DNA of 42,574 nucleotides from Chara braunii (GCA_003427395.1 BFEA01000168.1:2401376-2443949); one strand, 5' to 3'. Positions 19,427 to 29,890 are shown, counted from the stretch's first letter. The notes: generated from the sequence alone by a model not told the origin. Translations and numbers: made by a program.

Positions 19427-19436
19427 AGTGTCACAC
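19374..19436. repeat. (CT)n(CA)n microsatellite
   Basis: About 30 bp of CT followed by about 28 bp of CA, then A/T-rich DNA. Confidence 0.95.
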
Positions 19437-19439
19437 ACA

Positions 19440-20032
19440 AAAATTATTTTTTTAAAAATATATATATATAATAGTAATAATAATAAAGAAATAATTATTA
19501 ATAAATATTATTAAAGTTAATAATAATATATAAGCAAATAAATAAATAAATACATTAAGTAAATAAATAATAAATACATAAATAAACAAATAAATAAATA
19601 CATAAATTATGTTTTTTCCTAAAGAAAGGTTAAATAGTTAAAAAATATAATATTACAATTTTTTTTTAAACAAACGACAAAAATAAACTTTTTTAACCAT
19701 AAAATAGAATATTAACTCCCTCACCTCCCAGCACCCCCAGTCGGAAACCCCCGAGGGAACAAATGACACCTACCACACCGATCCTTTGCAGAGATAACGA
19801 ACCATGCGCTATTGTACCTTAAAAACTTATCACACATATCAGTTAGGGGCCTATTTAATAACTCGTCGCGGTACAAAAATATAAGAAAAAATACAAATAA
19901 AATTAATTAAAAAAAAAAAAACAATACGATACAATGACCACCTGCGCCCTCTGTAAGTACCTCGGCCAACAACGTACCCTAATGACAAAAACAAACGTGC
20001 ACAAAAGAAAAGCGAAACAGATACAACAGAGG
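19440..20032. other. A/T-rich sequence, no gene
   Basis: TAAATAAA-type low-complexity DNA to about 19700, then ordinary A-rich sequence. ORFs are short and unconserved. Confidence 0.5.
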
Positions 20033-20800
20033 ATTCGTGAAAACCTCACAAGCAGAGAAAACCTAACATTTCTTAGAGAATGGAAAAGTAAAAGTCAAAC
20101 TATTATTTTTTATACAAAAAGAGAGCATTTTTAATCGTTTTGCGTTAAAGGAGGCAAAAAATCAGGTGAAAAGTCTAGCATTCCTCAAAATGTGCAAGAA
20201 AACCCTTCCTTGCAAAATATTTTTATATGACTCTAAGTCATTCTCAGTAGATTGGCAAAGAAACAAAGTTCAAACAGGGTAGCTTTTAGGGATGACAAGG
20301 CAAACTTGAAAGACGTAAAAAAAACGTGTTTTGGTGAATACTCATTTATAGGATTATAAGTCAGTTTCCGCAGTTAGGTAAAAACCAAGCTCTGCACAAA
20401 ATAATTTATAAGACTATAAATCACTTTTGAGCTTAACAATAAAACCCTTTTCAAAAACTATATGTCATTTAGAATAAGAACACAAACAACTTTTGCCTCG
20501 GAGACACCTTGAAATTTTTAGCCAAACATGAGTTTAAAATAAAAATATAGGGAAAAAAATAAAACAAACAATAAAAAATAATAGATTCGCCCTTGTATGG
20601 GACGCCATGTTCAAGCGAATGTATTCACGAACAGGAGAATATGTTTTCGCTTTCGGAAAACCCCCGAATAAATTCATCGTGCTATACATCTTAAAGAACT
20701 AAAAACACAATTTTTTTGGATAACAAAAAATCAGGATATTTCAATTCTTGAACCTACGGTGCTTCACCAGGTCGTGATTCTCTATGAAAAAAAACAGGTC
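20033..20800 (+). repeat. A-rich dispersed repeat, copy 2
   Basis: Direct-orientation partner of 955-1530, with the same order of blocks and longer A/T-rich insertions. No coding conservation. Confidence 0.8.
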
Positions 20801-22349
20801 GTGATTTTCTAGGACATACCAACAAGAAAACGATACGACCTGACCCTAATACACCTACACCAACATTCTGTCATCCCGCGTGGTCGTAAGGCGCGGCAGC
20901 CAGACATAACCTTGCAAGCACCCCACGCATAAGGACTTTATTTCCGTTTTCCTACTGCATACATACACTCCCACTCATGACCCCCCCTATAACCATAGTC
21001 ACAATCCCCCAACTTCTTTTCAAAAAACACACCATGGACGGAAAAAAAACGCCAACCAAAAACACACCTTCTCGAAACGACACCACTGACATACACACAA
21101 GAAAACAAACGCACGAGGGAAACGAACCAGACACGCCAAACCCTACTACCACACTAGCCAGTCCTCTGTAAAAGACGAAAGTTTTTCAATAACGCTTTGC
21201 TACAAGACAACCAAAAAGGATACTACGGACCCGCCATGCTTATGGACTCCTAACACTGGCGCCATACCAACTCACCTTGGGCGCAACGCCGGACGCGACC
21301 CTGCCAACACAACTGAAGATGAAAGCACCCCCTTTTTTTACGACGAATGATATTTGTTCTTCCCCTTAATTCAAACGTGCTACGCTTACTCCCCGACAAT
21401 GTAGCTATTACGCTTACCCCCTACCTACCCTTTCCCATGCACTTTTGCCCCATTCACAACCCGCAACATGTCTCGCGACGCTACACACCCATGGCATATA
21501 CACAGTCACCCTCCCGAGCGCTGCAAAATGATACTTGCACTCCTACATATACCGGCTGTTAGGCGCTGCAATGCATCGCTGTCTGCGTTCATGCGCCAGC
21601 ATCCTTCCGACATCTTCCTATCCCCTCCTCGCTTGAGCAAGGTTGCTCACTGAGCTGATCCTGATACCTTGGTTAGGGACAAGCACAATAGTGTGCCCCG
21701 GGCGCTCTGCTTACTCCGTAAGCCCATTGACACTTTGCTGCTCGGCCAGAGCTATGGCGGCAACTGATCTCCCAGCGACTCCGGCCATGACCACTCAGGT
21801 ATGATTTCGCTAACTTTTTTCCCTTAAAAAGCCTATGCTCTGCCAAATAAAACCCTTTTGCCATGCTAAATATAACACCCACCCCTCACCTAAGTACTAA
21901 CAGGAGCACAGTACTAAAATTAACCCCTCTGATGAGCTGCTATGGGTGCTAGGCAGCGAAAAGCGCGCTTACGGGCGTGCACCCCTACTACGGCTGGCCT
22001 CTTTTTGCCCTCTCCTAATTGCTAACCCCCTAACGCTAACTACCTAACCGTGCTCCTACAATACCTCGGAAACCAACCACCCCCCCTTCTTACCCTGCAA
22101 CATACCTCTTCTTTAGCTTGATTGCTATCTAATATTCATCTAATGGTCTATCTTGAGTTTGGTCCTGTTTCCCACATTCGTGGGATGGCTGTGTTGCGTA
22201 CACAAACCCCCCAACACACATACCCGGATCTCTGATCCTGTTGCTATGACAGGGGTCAACTCCCCTTCTCGCAGGACTACGACAGCTCAACTAACCGCCC
22301 TTCTGACAATACTAATGGTAGAGGTATTGCACTTACCATACCTAACTTC
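20801..22349. other. Intergenic, no supported gene
   Basis: C/A-rich stretches with short ORFs (20977-21171, 21347-21562, 22153-22503) that show no domain. No repeat partner was found in the window. Confidence 0.4.
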
Positions 22350-22429
22350 CACACACACACACACACATAAACACCCACACACACACACACACACACACGT
22401 GTGTAGTAGTGAATATTTCGACGTTGCTG

Positions 22430-22464
<35 letters not shown>

Positions 22465-22660
22465 TTTATCCACACACAAACACAACGAGTGACACCCACG
22501 TGAGCACACATACACACAACCACACACACACACACTATCTAGTAGTACTCGCACACACACACACTGTCTGCACACACACACGCACTATGTACACACACAC
22601 ATGCACTCTACACACACAAACACACACCAACACCCACGCACACACACACACACTCACACT
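22350..22660. repeat. Interrupted (CA)n microsatellite region
   Basis: About 300 bp of CA repeats broken by short unique words. The word GTAGTAGTGAATATTTCGAC at about 22402 is shared with 19242. Confidence 0.95.
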
Positions 22661-22674
22661 GGGAAGGAAACAGT

Positions 22675-22870
22675 AGCAAGGCCAAGGCAAAAAGTTGTTC
22701 ATTTGAGTTTTTCTGTATAACATAGTTTTATTTTTTATTTTAAAATTTAATTTTATAAAGAATTTTATTTTATTTTTTATTTTAAAATTTAAAACGAATT
22801 TTGATGTAACCCCAAGGCAAAATTTGTTCAGTTTATTTTTCTGCATAACATGGTTTGTTTTCGGAATTTT
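22675..22870. repeat. Short tandem duplication in A/T-rich DNA
   Basis: CCAAGGCAAAAAGTTGTTCA (22682) and CCAAGGCAAAATTTGTTCAG (22811) start two related units. Both run to TTTCTGTATAACAT or TTTCTGCATAACAT and then into TTATTTTAAAATTTAA blocks. Confidence 0.7.
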
Positions 22871-23144
22871 TTGATGTTTTTTTTTTTTTTTTTTTTGGGG
22901 GGGGCCATTCGGGCTTCGGACAGACTGCTCGGGGGGGACGTCCGCCCAGCTGTCTGATCGGACAACCCCGGACGGTCAGGGGGGTCCCGGACGTCCGATC
23001 TGGTAACCTAGTTCTTCTGACCGTTTTGATCTTTTCTTCGTCGGCCGAGACTAGTTGTTCTTTCTCTGTCAGCGCAATCACATCCTTCCTTCGTTCCGCC
23101 CTTTCTACAACCCTTAGCGAGATGGCTAAGACCGCTGCTCCTGA

Positions 23145-23279
23145 ATCAATGATAGCGTTGTACGGGACTCCCCAGACTTCGATGTCACATTCTGCGGACT
23201 TCCATGGGATCGCTTTGATCTGTAGAAAGTGGTCATCTTTTTTGGAGCAGCCCGATACGTATAGGATCCGACGGGCCAT
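23145..23279 (-). pseudogene. Retroviral-type aspartic protease fragment
   Basis: The ORF formally spans 22833-23279. Residues 43-51 read IIDSGAAVL, the catalytic Asp-Ser-Gly loop of retropepsins with the usual hydrophobic residues before it and Ala after. The stretch before it (ECDIEVWGVPYNA) fits the preceding strand. The flap and second half are not recognisable, because the sequence turns low-complexity after about residue 85. It is separated from gag by a frame change between 23363 and 23279. Confidence 0.65.
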
Positions 23280-23362
23280 GTTCGTCTAGTGTTGGGCTTT
23301 TTCCTTTTGTGTTGACGGCTCGAGCAAGAGCGAATCGTTTCCGATCCGCTTGCAGTGTTGCA

Positions 23363-23668
23363 TCATTCGCTCATTGGCTCGGATATCGATAGCAGGTGGC
23401 CGATCGGGAGGGGTATCCGGTGATCTAACGCTCGAACGACGTCTAAGACATCAATCTCGCCAGTGACGAAGGTGGGTCCTCTCGTCTCCATTTCCTCTGG
23501 AGACTGTCGCCACTTCGCTATCTCCTTTGGTTCTTGGGCAGGTCTGATCGTTCCGATCATCCCCAACCCTGGATAGCCCAAATTCACGTACTGGTCCCAT
23601 GGAATAAGCTCAGCAGCCTCTTCTGTGGATTCCAGTGCACACCCACTTCCTTTTGTTTCCTCCATCAA
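23363..23668 (-). pseudogene. gag-protease linker fragment
   Basis: In the same frame as the zinc-knuckle fragment and separated from it only by a TGA at 23681-23683, so it was probably one protein. It is acidic and has no domain of its own. It ends in a TGA before the protease fragment. Confidence 0.5.
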
Positions 23669-23680
23669 TGCCCCTACTCA

Positions 23681-24277
23681 TCAGGGTCCGTTAGCGACAG
23701 GAGACACTGCTGCCAGCGCAGCTGTGGCTCGTGGTTGCGGAGGTTGATGAGGGCAATCCCGGGCTATATGTTCGGGCTGGTGACACGTGTAACACACATT
23801 CTGTGCGGGGACTCTCGCTGGAGCGAGCATCTCAGCCATCCCCGGTGGAACCGGGGGTGCTCGTACCGCTATTGGTCGCTTCGATCTCATCATCGCCTCG
23901 ATCCGTGCATTGTGCTCCCTTTGTTCGTTCTTGCTTTCATGGATTAGGCTTACTAACGTTTTAGTTAGTTCTAATATGGCAGTCGACTCGCTCGTTCGTC
24001 CCAAAGTTTCTACGGGTGGGGGAGGAGCTTGAACAGGAGGGGCCGCCATCACTGGGATGGGCAGGCTTGGGATCGGCATACTCGGAAACATACTGGGGAT
24101 CGGTCGTTTAGGCGTGATGGGTTCCAGGTAGGTGACCGGGCCTGTCACAAAACCCATGTTTTCGAACTTGTTTTGTAGTGCTGCCAACTCAGCTCTAGCT
24201 CTTGCCAGCTCGGACGAGTCCCCTTCCCTGGGATAATTTTCTCCCTCTAGAAAGCTCGCCGTGAACTTGCGTTCCAT
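23681..24277 (-). pseudogene. gag C-terminal part with CCHC zinc knuckle
   Basis: 198 codons. A coiled-coil-like start (ELARARAELAALQNKFENMG), a proline-rich linker (residues 52-90), then C162-x2-C165-x4-H170-x4-C175 (CYTCHQPEHIARDC), the nucleocapsid knuckle that binds element RNA. It overlaps the upstream gag piece by about 30 bp in another frame, consistent with loss of one base near 24280. Confidence 0.8.
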
Positions 24278-24795
24278 TCCTTCGGTCGCGCCATGATCTG
24301 ATGCAACGTATGAGTGATGGGGGAAAACTGTTTTCGCAGTTTCGCCCTCATTGCTCGGCTGCGGAGCCCGTCTATAAATAGGTCCCTTCCTACCTGTTCG
24401 CCACGTTCTGTCTTAACAAACATCCTGTAAAATCGATTACGATACTCAGTTACTGATTCGAGCGGCTTCTGTACACGGTCTATGATCATAAACAATGCCT
24501 GTTCCGGGTGGATATAATCGAATCGGTTTAGGAAGTCCCGCTCGAATGTGGGGAGATCGACCCACACATAGGTACTGAACCAATGATGATCGTCCCCCCC
24601 CAATCGGGCAGGGATGTTGATCTGTGCTTCTTGATCGTCATACTGTTGTGCCCGGAGTGTGGCTAACCATGCTCCGACCAGATGGTGAGAAGGGTCAAAT
24701 AGATATAGATCGGGTGGAGCCACAGGTGCTCGTGCTCGTGGCATGGGTTGATTCGGATTCTGTTGTTGATTGGGATTGGGTTGATTGGCATTCAC
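24247..24795 (-). pseudogene. gag N-terminal (capsid-like) part
   Basis: ATG at 24795 follows the primer site by about 200 bp. A Gln/Asn/Pro-rich leader (residues 1-25) is followed by the retrotransposon gag core. The core shows the typical W-x-ST-x3-W-x3-LPTFERDF...YxNRFYRM...LFIDGLRSRAMR pattern of Ty3/Copia-type capsid proteins. The final residues after KEWN are out of frame. No similarity to a cellular gene. Confidence 0.8.
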
Positions 24796-24992
24796 AAGCG
24801 CATTTGCCGGGGCGTTTGCGGGGCGTTCTGTGGATGGGCATTCATGTTTGCTGCCCGAGGAACCGTTTATCGGCTCCTGGTAACAACGGGGTCGCGCCTG
24901 CGCGCGTTCTGTGCTCCGGGTCGGCCTCTGTTAGCCAGATTGCTCCAATTCCAGATTGCCAGTCTACGAGTCCTGGAACCATGCCACGTGTC

Positions 24993-25005
24993 GGCTCCGA
25001 TACCA
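24993..25005 (-). promoter_or_regulatory. Primer binding site for initiator tRNA-Met
   Basis: Minus strand reads TGGTATCGGAGCC, matching 12 of 13 bases of the TGGTATCAGAGCC site used by many plant LTR retrotransposons. It lies about 200 bp upstream of gag and marks the inner edge of the LTR. The preceding bases are not the usual CA, so the exact LTR end is unsure. Confidence 0.65.
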
Positions 25006-25006
25006 A

Positions 25007-26690
25007 CCTCACGCCCAGCGCGACTTCCTGATCGGAGTGGGATGGGGGCTCGGAAGTGCGAAAAAGGGGTGTGCCAAGGGTTTTTGGAAAGTGAGGGGGG
25101 TGGAGTCCCAGGTCGGAACTGAGATCTCCTGTGACAAGGTTCAGGGGCATAGGTGCAATATGGTGGTCGTCGCGGGACGTAAGGCCAATTGCTTGTCGGG
25201 GGTATCTGGTCCTGCGAATTTTCAAATACGGCGGTCCGTCGGCGTGGAATTCCTGGTTGGGCCACGTGGCGGTTGGCCTCGAGCGTGGTTATTTCGTCGC
25301 TCGCCTCGTTGTCGTCGTGAACTTGGTTGCGACGCGCGGGGCTAGTGCAGGGCGATGGAGTGTCAGGGTATTACCCGGAGTGGATGATAGGGGAGGACGA
25401 GTTCGAAGGGAGGAAAGGGGGTGGAGATTTGAACGAAGTCGGAGGAGGTGAAGAAATAGGAGTTGTGTTCCTCCGAAAAGTCGGGGCAGTCGAGTTTGCT
25501 GAGAAGGGAGAGGCGGAGGTCTTCCGCACTCACTCGGTCGTTTTCCGATTGGCAGGGGAATTTTGGGTATGGCCACAAGGGTCCCCACTCGGTCAGACTG
25601 CTACAAAGATCAAGTTTCGTCGACCCCTCGTCATCCCTCCCATATTCCATCCTGTTATTTGGGTGGATCGTTCCTGTATCGACACGTGTAGGCAGCCCAG
25701 GTTGGCTGTATTTGCGCGTGTGGATACGCGAACAATCGCGCACTAGTTATCTGCCCGATCGCATAATCAATCCTAATTATACAAGGTGACGTGTCATGCA
25801 TCCGATCCTTCAGCGTTGAAAAACAATATCCATCCATTCATTCATTAGGGAAAAGGGTCGAGCAATCATGCATGCAAACATCCATTCATCCACGAAATCA
25901 CGAAGGAGAAAACCACTCGAGAGGGGCGAAAGCGCCAATAAAAAAGGGTCAAAGCCGAGACAGGTATATCGAAGGCCAAAACTGGGGCAGATCGAGAAAA
26001 TTTTGTTAAGTATGTGCGCGCGTTGTTATGACGCACGCTGTGAAGGTTAGGATCTGCAGTAATACCCTTCGACCAAAGGAGGGGTCGATAGGGTTGATGT
26101 TATGACGAGTAGATCTACGAGGTACGCTGAGACTTAATCATCAGTACATTAGTCAAAATAAATTAATACGCGCCCCGGTCGTACGATCGGAGCGATTTTT
26201 TTGTGTATGATTATCGGGGTTGAGGTAGCGCCCCGATTGTTGACGTTTGCTCGAGCGGTACCTTTATCCTTACTAATGCACCGTAAGCAGGGTTGAGGCT
26301 CTAGCTCAGCCTCCCGTAGGTAGAAATGGAGTCGCTCCAAATCCATGTCCACTCACACGCGACTCCCTCTTCCTCTCTCTCTCTCTCTCCGATGCGGACA
26401 GTCCATCGTCTCGCACCAACCCACGAAGTCGTCACCCCGCTTAGTCCTCCTGCACCCGTCAGGTTTGCCCGCGCCCACAGTTCGTCGTGGCCCGCGTCAA
26501 CCCCGCGCATTCGGCACCAGCTCGTCGGGTCGCCCGACTCCCACTTAACTCACCTCTTACTTCACTCATGTGTCGGCCCTCACTGACCGCGCCACCCCGA
26601 GCTTCCAACCACTAGTTAAGAGAGTTATCTAATCCCGCAACCATAATTTATAGCGTGCATGCATGCACGAAGAGCACGAAATTGCAGCAG
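25007..26690 (-). mobile_element. LTR-like unit, copy 3 (5' LTR of the gag-pro element)
   Basis: Inverted relative to 17443-18610 and 5490-6815. The TATAAAT box is at 26646-26652 (minus); the GA-rich tract near 26370 and the GGCGCGGTCAGTGAGGGCC motif near 26575 match copy 2. The unit runs to the primer binding site, giving about 1.7 kb. The outer edge merges into a GCT/CAG microsatellite. Confidence 0.6.
25363..25743 (-). pseudogene. Conserved peptide block of the LTR-like unit, copy 3
   Basis: Reads GPLWPYPKFPCQSENDRV...RVSAEDLR and T-x-FPPFELVLPYHPLRVIP in one frame, the best-preserved length of the block. It ends at a TGA exactly where the other two copies have TGG (Trp), so it is either a real stop or a single-base loss of Trp. 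It lies between the TATA box and the primer binding site, i.e. inside the presumed LTR. Confidence 0.5.
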
Positions 26691-26930
26691 CAGCAGCAGC
26701 AGCATCAGCATCATTAGCATCATTAGCATCATCATCATCATCATCTTCGATATCATCATCATCAGCAGCAGCAGCAGCATCATCAATTTGCAATCATAGG
26801 GTGCGGTATTGTTCTTCTGTATGATCAACATCATTATTTTGTCATTACTGTCATCATCATCATCATTAGGTGTTGCGGTTCAAGGCCTTGTTTGTCTCTC
26901 ACATCAATAGGTGAGTTTCGTCGTCATCAT
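26683..26930. repeat. (CAG/CAT)n trinucleotide region
   Basis: CAG runs at 26685-26705 and 26763-26778 are separated by CATCAT and CATTAG units. Shorter CAT runs follow at about 26850 and 26920. Confidence 0.9.
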
Positions 26931-28060
26931 CATTATCTTTAGGATGCTGTTTATCGCCATCTGCAAATCCAAAAAAAAATATATATATCATCTACCTTTC
27001 TCTCCATCACAATTTTTAGAAATTTTCAATTCTACCACATGTTTTAGGGATTCGATCTGATGGATGTGCTTCAGTTGGGATAGGGCTTCTGTCGTTACGG
27101 TTGGGACTCTTGGGGGAAGGGTGGGGGTGGTGTTGGGGAACCTTACTCTACAGGGGCGCTGCAAGGTGGGAGGTGGTTGCCCTGTCGGGGGTGGGGCAAA
27201 GTTGTGGTTTGTCCTTGTCTGGGGCCGGGGTGGGAGAGTTGGTTGCCTTCAACCCCGGCGGGGGCAGATAGGGACAGGGGGAGGGCGAAGGTATCCTCTA
27301 GGAGGGAATTGGCTGCCTTTGCGGAAGCGGGCGAGGAGGGGGTTTGTTCCAGGTTGGGGCCGAGGAGATTTTCCTCGGCGGTGGCAGCTTAGGATAGTGG
27401 GAGGGGGAAGTTTCTCTGTGCGGTGACTTTTGGAAGCTTCTTGGATCGGATTTCTTCTGTTATGCCTGGCAGTTTGAAAATTTTCTCAGGTCTCTGAGGG
27501 TCTGCCGGTGGGTTGTACGAAGCTGCACTGGATTTCGACTGTTATATTCAGGATTCGTGGTTGTCCAATGCAGAAACGATGCTGGCCAGAGCCGGGGTGA
27601 TGCCATGTAACTTGCCGAAGGTGAGGGCACGAGGCCTTGTAGAGAGATCTGGGGATGCTATGCGGGGGGCATCCTAAAGGACAATTGGGGGTTGCTGACA
27701 CAGGACGACACTGGCTGGAGCCGGAGTGAGTCGCGCTACTCTATAACCTAGCAGTTAGGGGGCGTGAGGCCTGGTTGAGTTTGTCAGAGAATAAGTTAAT
27801 TTCGGTGAGCTTTGTTAGGATCTGTTGGAAATCGCTTAGATACTTCAGTTTTTTGAAAAACTACTGTGGATTTCAGGAGGTGCTTAACAATTGTAGTTTT
27901 AGGTTAGAATTGTTGATATAGCATAGTCTCTTTTACATACTAATCATTATCATCATGATCATCACATCACCATCATCATCGGAATTACTATCTTACACTT
28001 TTCATAGAATCACTAGAAGTCCATCATCATTAGCATCATCATCATCATCATATGAGGGAC
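26931..28060. other. Intergenic, G-rich then (ATC)n, no supported gene
   Basis: Around 27090-27430 the plus strand is G-rich (GGGGGTGGTG-type). At 27590-27740 GGCTGGAGCCGGAGTGA/GGCCAGAGCCGGGGTGA recur in loose duplicates. CAT/ATC repeats lie at 27945-28050. Confidence 0.4.
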
Positions 28061-28178
28061 GCTGAGCCCGGTTCTCAGCACGTTCGGTTCGGTTACTTAG
28101 GGTAGACTGTGAGGACCCCGGCCTCAATCTTCATTTTGAATAAAAAATTTGTTTCTTAAAAAAAAAAAAAAAAAAAAA
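28061..28178 (+). mobile_element. LINE 3' end with poly(A) tail
   Basis: GTGAGGACCCCGGCCTC (28110) matches GTGAGGACCCGGCCTC near the 3' end of the minus-strand LINE (about 11006-11021). AATAAA lies at about 28139 and a 20-A tail at 28159-28178. It would be a heavily 5'-truncated insertion of a related LINE. Confidence 0.4.
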
Positions 28179-29202
28179 GGAGGGAAGGGAATGGATTGCC
28201 TACGATCTGCATGGCCAAACCGCGGCGTGGGGGACGTAGCCACTCTCCATGCATCGATCCGAGCATGCAGCCCGCGGGCCAATCACGACTTAGCAAAAGA
28301 AATGGAGAGGAGGCGGGAAGGACGAAGCTCAAGAAGAAAGATACAGTTACAATGGCGCCTACCCAAAAGTGACAGTTACACGCAAGATTAAGGGCGTCGA
28401 CTAATCAGAGCTCCGTTGCAGCCGCAAAAAGAAGTGCGCACGCAAAAAACGTCGCGCGGCAAAAAGAAATTCTGAATTCCTTAAGCCTTATCAAATACTG
28501 AACTCAAAAGGAAAAATCAATAAAACGCAAATTATGAAAGGAAATTCCGAAAAGAAAGTCCTAAATTCCGAGAGCCATCAAGGCTCGACAAGATTTGAAA
28601 AGGAAATTCAAAAGAACGAAGCAAAAATCTCGCGTGATGTTCGCGCCGAAAACCACACAGCAGAAACGAACCATCGGCAACAATTATTATCGCGCGCTCA
28701 TCGGCGTGCCAGCCACTCCGCCAACCATTCATCCGACAGTCCCCCGGCTCATCCAGCCCGAACCCGAACTCAACCGACGAAAAGAAGCGACGCAAAACGA
28801 CGAAGAAGCGAGGACACTGATGCAATTTCCCATTGATCCCGATTTCCCGTAATTGGCCCAACCTGCCCAGCTTAGGACCCCTCATTGTAATCACGCAGAA
28901 AATCGCGCGATACAAAAAGTGGTTCGTCACAGAGTCACACAGACCATGCTAACCGCGATGGCATCATGGCGGTGCCGAATCGCGGTGGACCGGGCCGGCG
29001 TTTCCACCGGTAGCGCTAACGTGGAGCGCTCAAACGCCATCCGCCGCGCCCCCCGGGCAAGGGATTTTGCCACTTTTCCCTTAACTTTTTTTCCCCCCCT
29101 CTCTTCTTTTCTTTTTCGGGGATTCAAATTGTCTTCCTTGTTTTTTTCATTATTTTCTTTGTCGGGGATTCAAATCTCTTCCTTGTCGTTAATCCTTCAC
29201 GT
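28179..29202. other. Intergenic; short unproven ORF 28595-28852 (+)
   Basis: The 85-codon plus-strand ORF is Lys/Arg- then Pro-rich and could be part of a gene, but no domain, promoter or splice site backs it. At 29070-29190 two GGGGATTCAAATTGTCTTCC/GGGGATTCAAATCTCTTCC segments form a ~60-bp duplication. Confidence 0.25.
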
Positions 29203-29300
29203 GGGCAAGGTCCCACTTCCATGGATTACGGGAATCTGGCCATTGATCTTTGCTATCTACGGTCAATATGGCTTAATTCGTGCAAGTGGGACCTAGTCCC
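29203..29300. mobile_element. Short TIR element, GGGCAAGGTCCCACTT ends
   Basis: GGGCAAGGTCCCACTT at the left and AAGTGGGACCTAGTCCC at the right are imperfect inverted repeats resembling those of 9837-9966. No clear target duplication. Confidence 0.55.
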
Positions 29301-29323
29301 GACACTGCTCCGCTCTTGACTTA

Positions 29324-29445
29324 GGGCATCACCACACCACTCTCGAACTGTGCAAAATGAGAATGAACTTCCCGGTAGAACATGGCCAGATGCACCCACC
29401 ACAATTTTGTCTTTTTCAAAGTTCGAGAGTGGTGTGGCGACGCCC
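29324..29445 (+). mobile_element. Intact MITE-like TIR element, 122 bp, TSD TTA
   Basis: Left GGGCATCACCACACCACTCT and right AGAGTGGTGTGGCGACGCCC pair over about 25 bp with two mismatches. TTA flanks both sides (29321-29323 and 29446-29448). The interior CTAGAACATGGCC-type motif identifies the same subfamily as 8735-9320 and 9324-9428. Confidence 0.85.
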
Positions 29446-29450
29446 TTATT

Positions 29451-29579
29451 GGCCCTCGCTCCACTACTCTTGACATGCACAAAAGACAAAAATTATGGCG
29501 GTGTATTTTTCCATGTTCTAGGGTAGATTCGCTGTCGAATTGCACATTTCGAGAGTAGTGGAGTAGTGGAGCGAGGCGC
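29451..29579 (+). mobile_element. MITE-like TIR element, 129 bp, TSD ATT
   Basis: Left GGCCCTCGCTCCACTACTCT and right end AGTAGTGGAGCGAGGCGC are inverted repeats; the right arm carries an extra GTAGTGGA duplication. ATT flanks it at 29448-29450 and 29580-29582. It begins only five bases after the previous element and shares its flank. Confidence 0.75.
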
Positions 29580-29679
29580 ATTTTCCTAGTAAGGCAAGGA
29601 TTGGGGGTAGTGAATTATTTTCTCCCTCTGTAGGGAAACAATTCGCCGCTATTTGATGTTTTTTTGTTTTTTTTTTGGG

Positions 29680-29890
29680 AAAATTTACCCTGTCGCGCCC
29701 CTCTGAGCAAGGTTCAAATTTTCCATAAGACCCCGCTGTCCTTTGGGCCTCAAATCTTTTCATAACGCCCCTACCGGTACCGGTCCCTAATTTGTGGGAT
29801 GCCCCTACCGGATGGCCGTTAAAAGCCAGCGAGAAAATTTTTGAGATGCCCCTACCAGTACCATCGATCTTTTTAGCACGCCCTTGTCGC
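29680..29890. repeat. GCCCCTACCGGTACC-type short repeats
   Basis: CGCCCCT or TGCCCCTACC occurs at about 29695, 29767, 29808, 29848 and in degenerate form near 29879, mostly followed by CGGTACC or a relative. The first, TTTACCCTGTCGCGCCCCT (29684-29702), has an exact inverse at 32280-32298. Confidence 0.6.

Larger units (their letters stand above)
22833..26690 (-). mobile_element. 5' part of a Ty3/gypsy-like LTR retrotransposon (LTR-PBS-gag-protease), truncated
   Basis: On the minus strand the order is LTR-like unit (26690 to about 25007), primer binding site (25005-24993), gag (from 24795), CCHC knuckle, and aspartic protease with DSG (about 23145). Reverse transcriptase, RNase H, integrase and the 3' LTR are missing. 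Similarity ends in G/C-rich and poly-T DNA at about 22880-23020. At least one stop and two frame changes interrupt gag-pro. The Ty3 assignment rests on gag/protease style only. Confidence 0.65.

Noticed and set aside
22833-23140. C-terminal half of the protease-containing ORF as real protein
   Set aside because: After about residue 85 it is G/C-rich repeat and poly-T translation with no retropepsin features.
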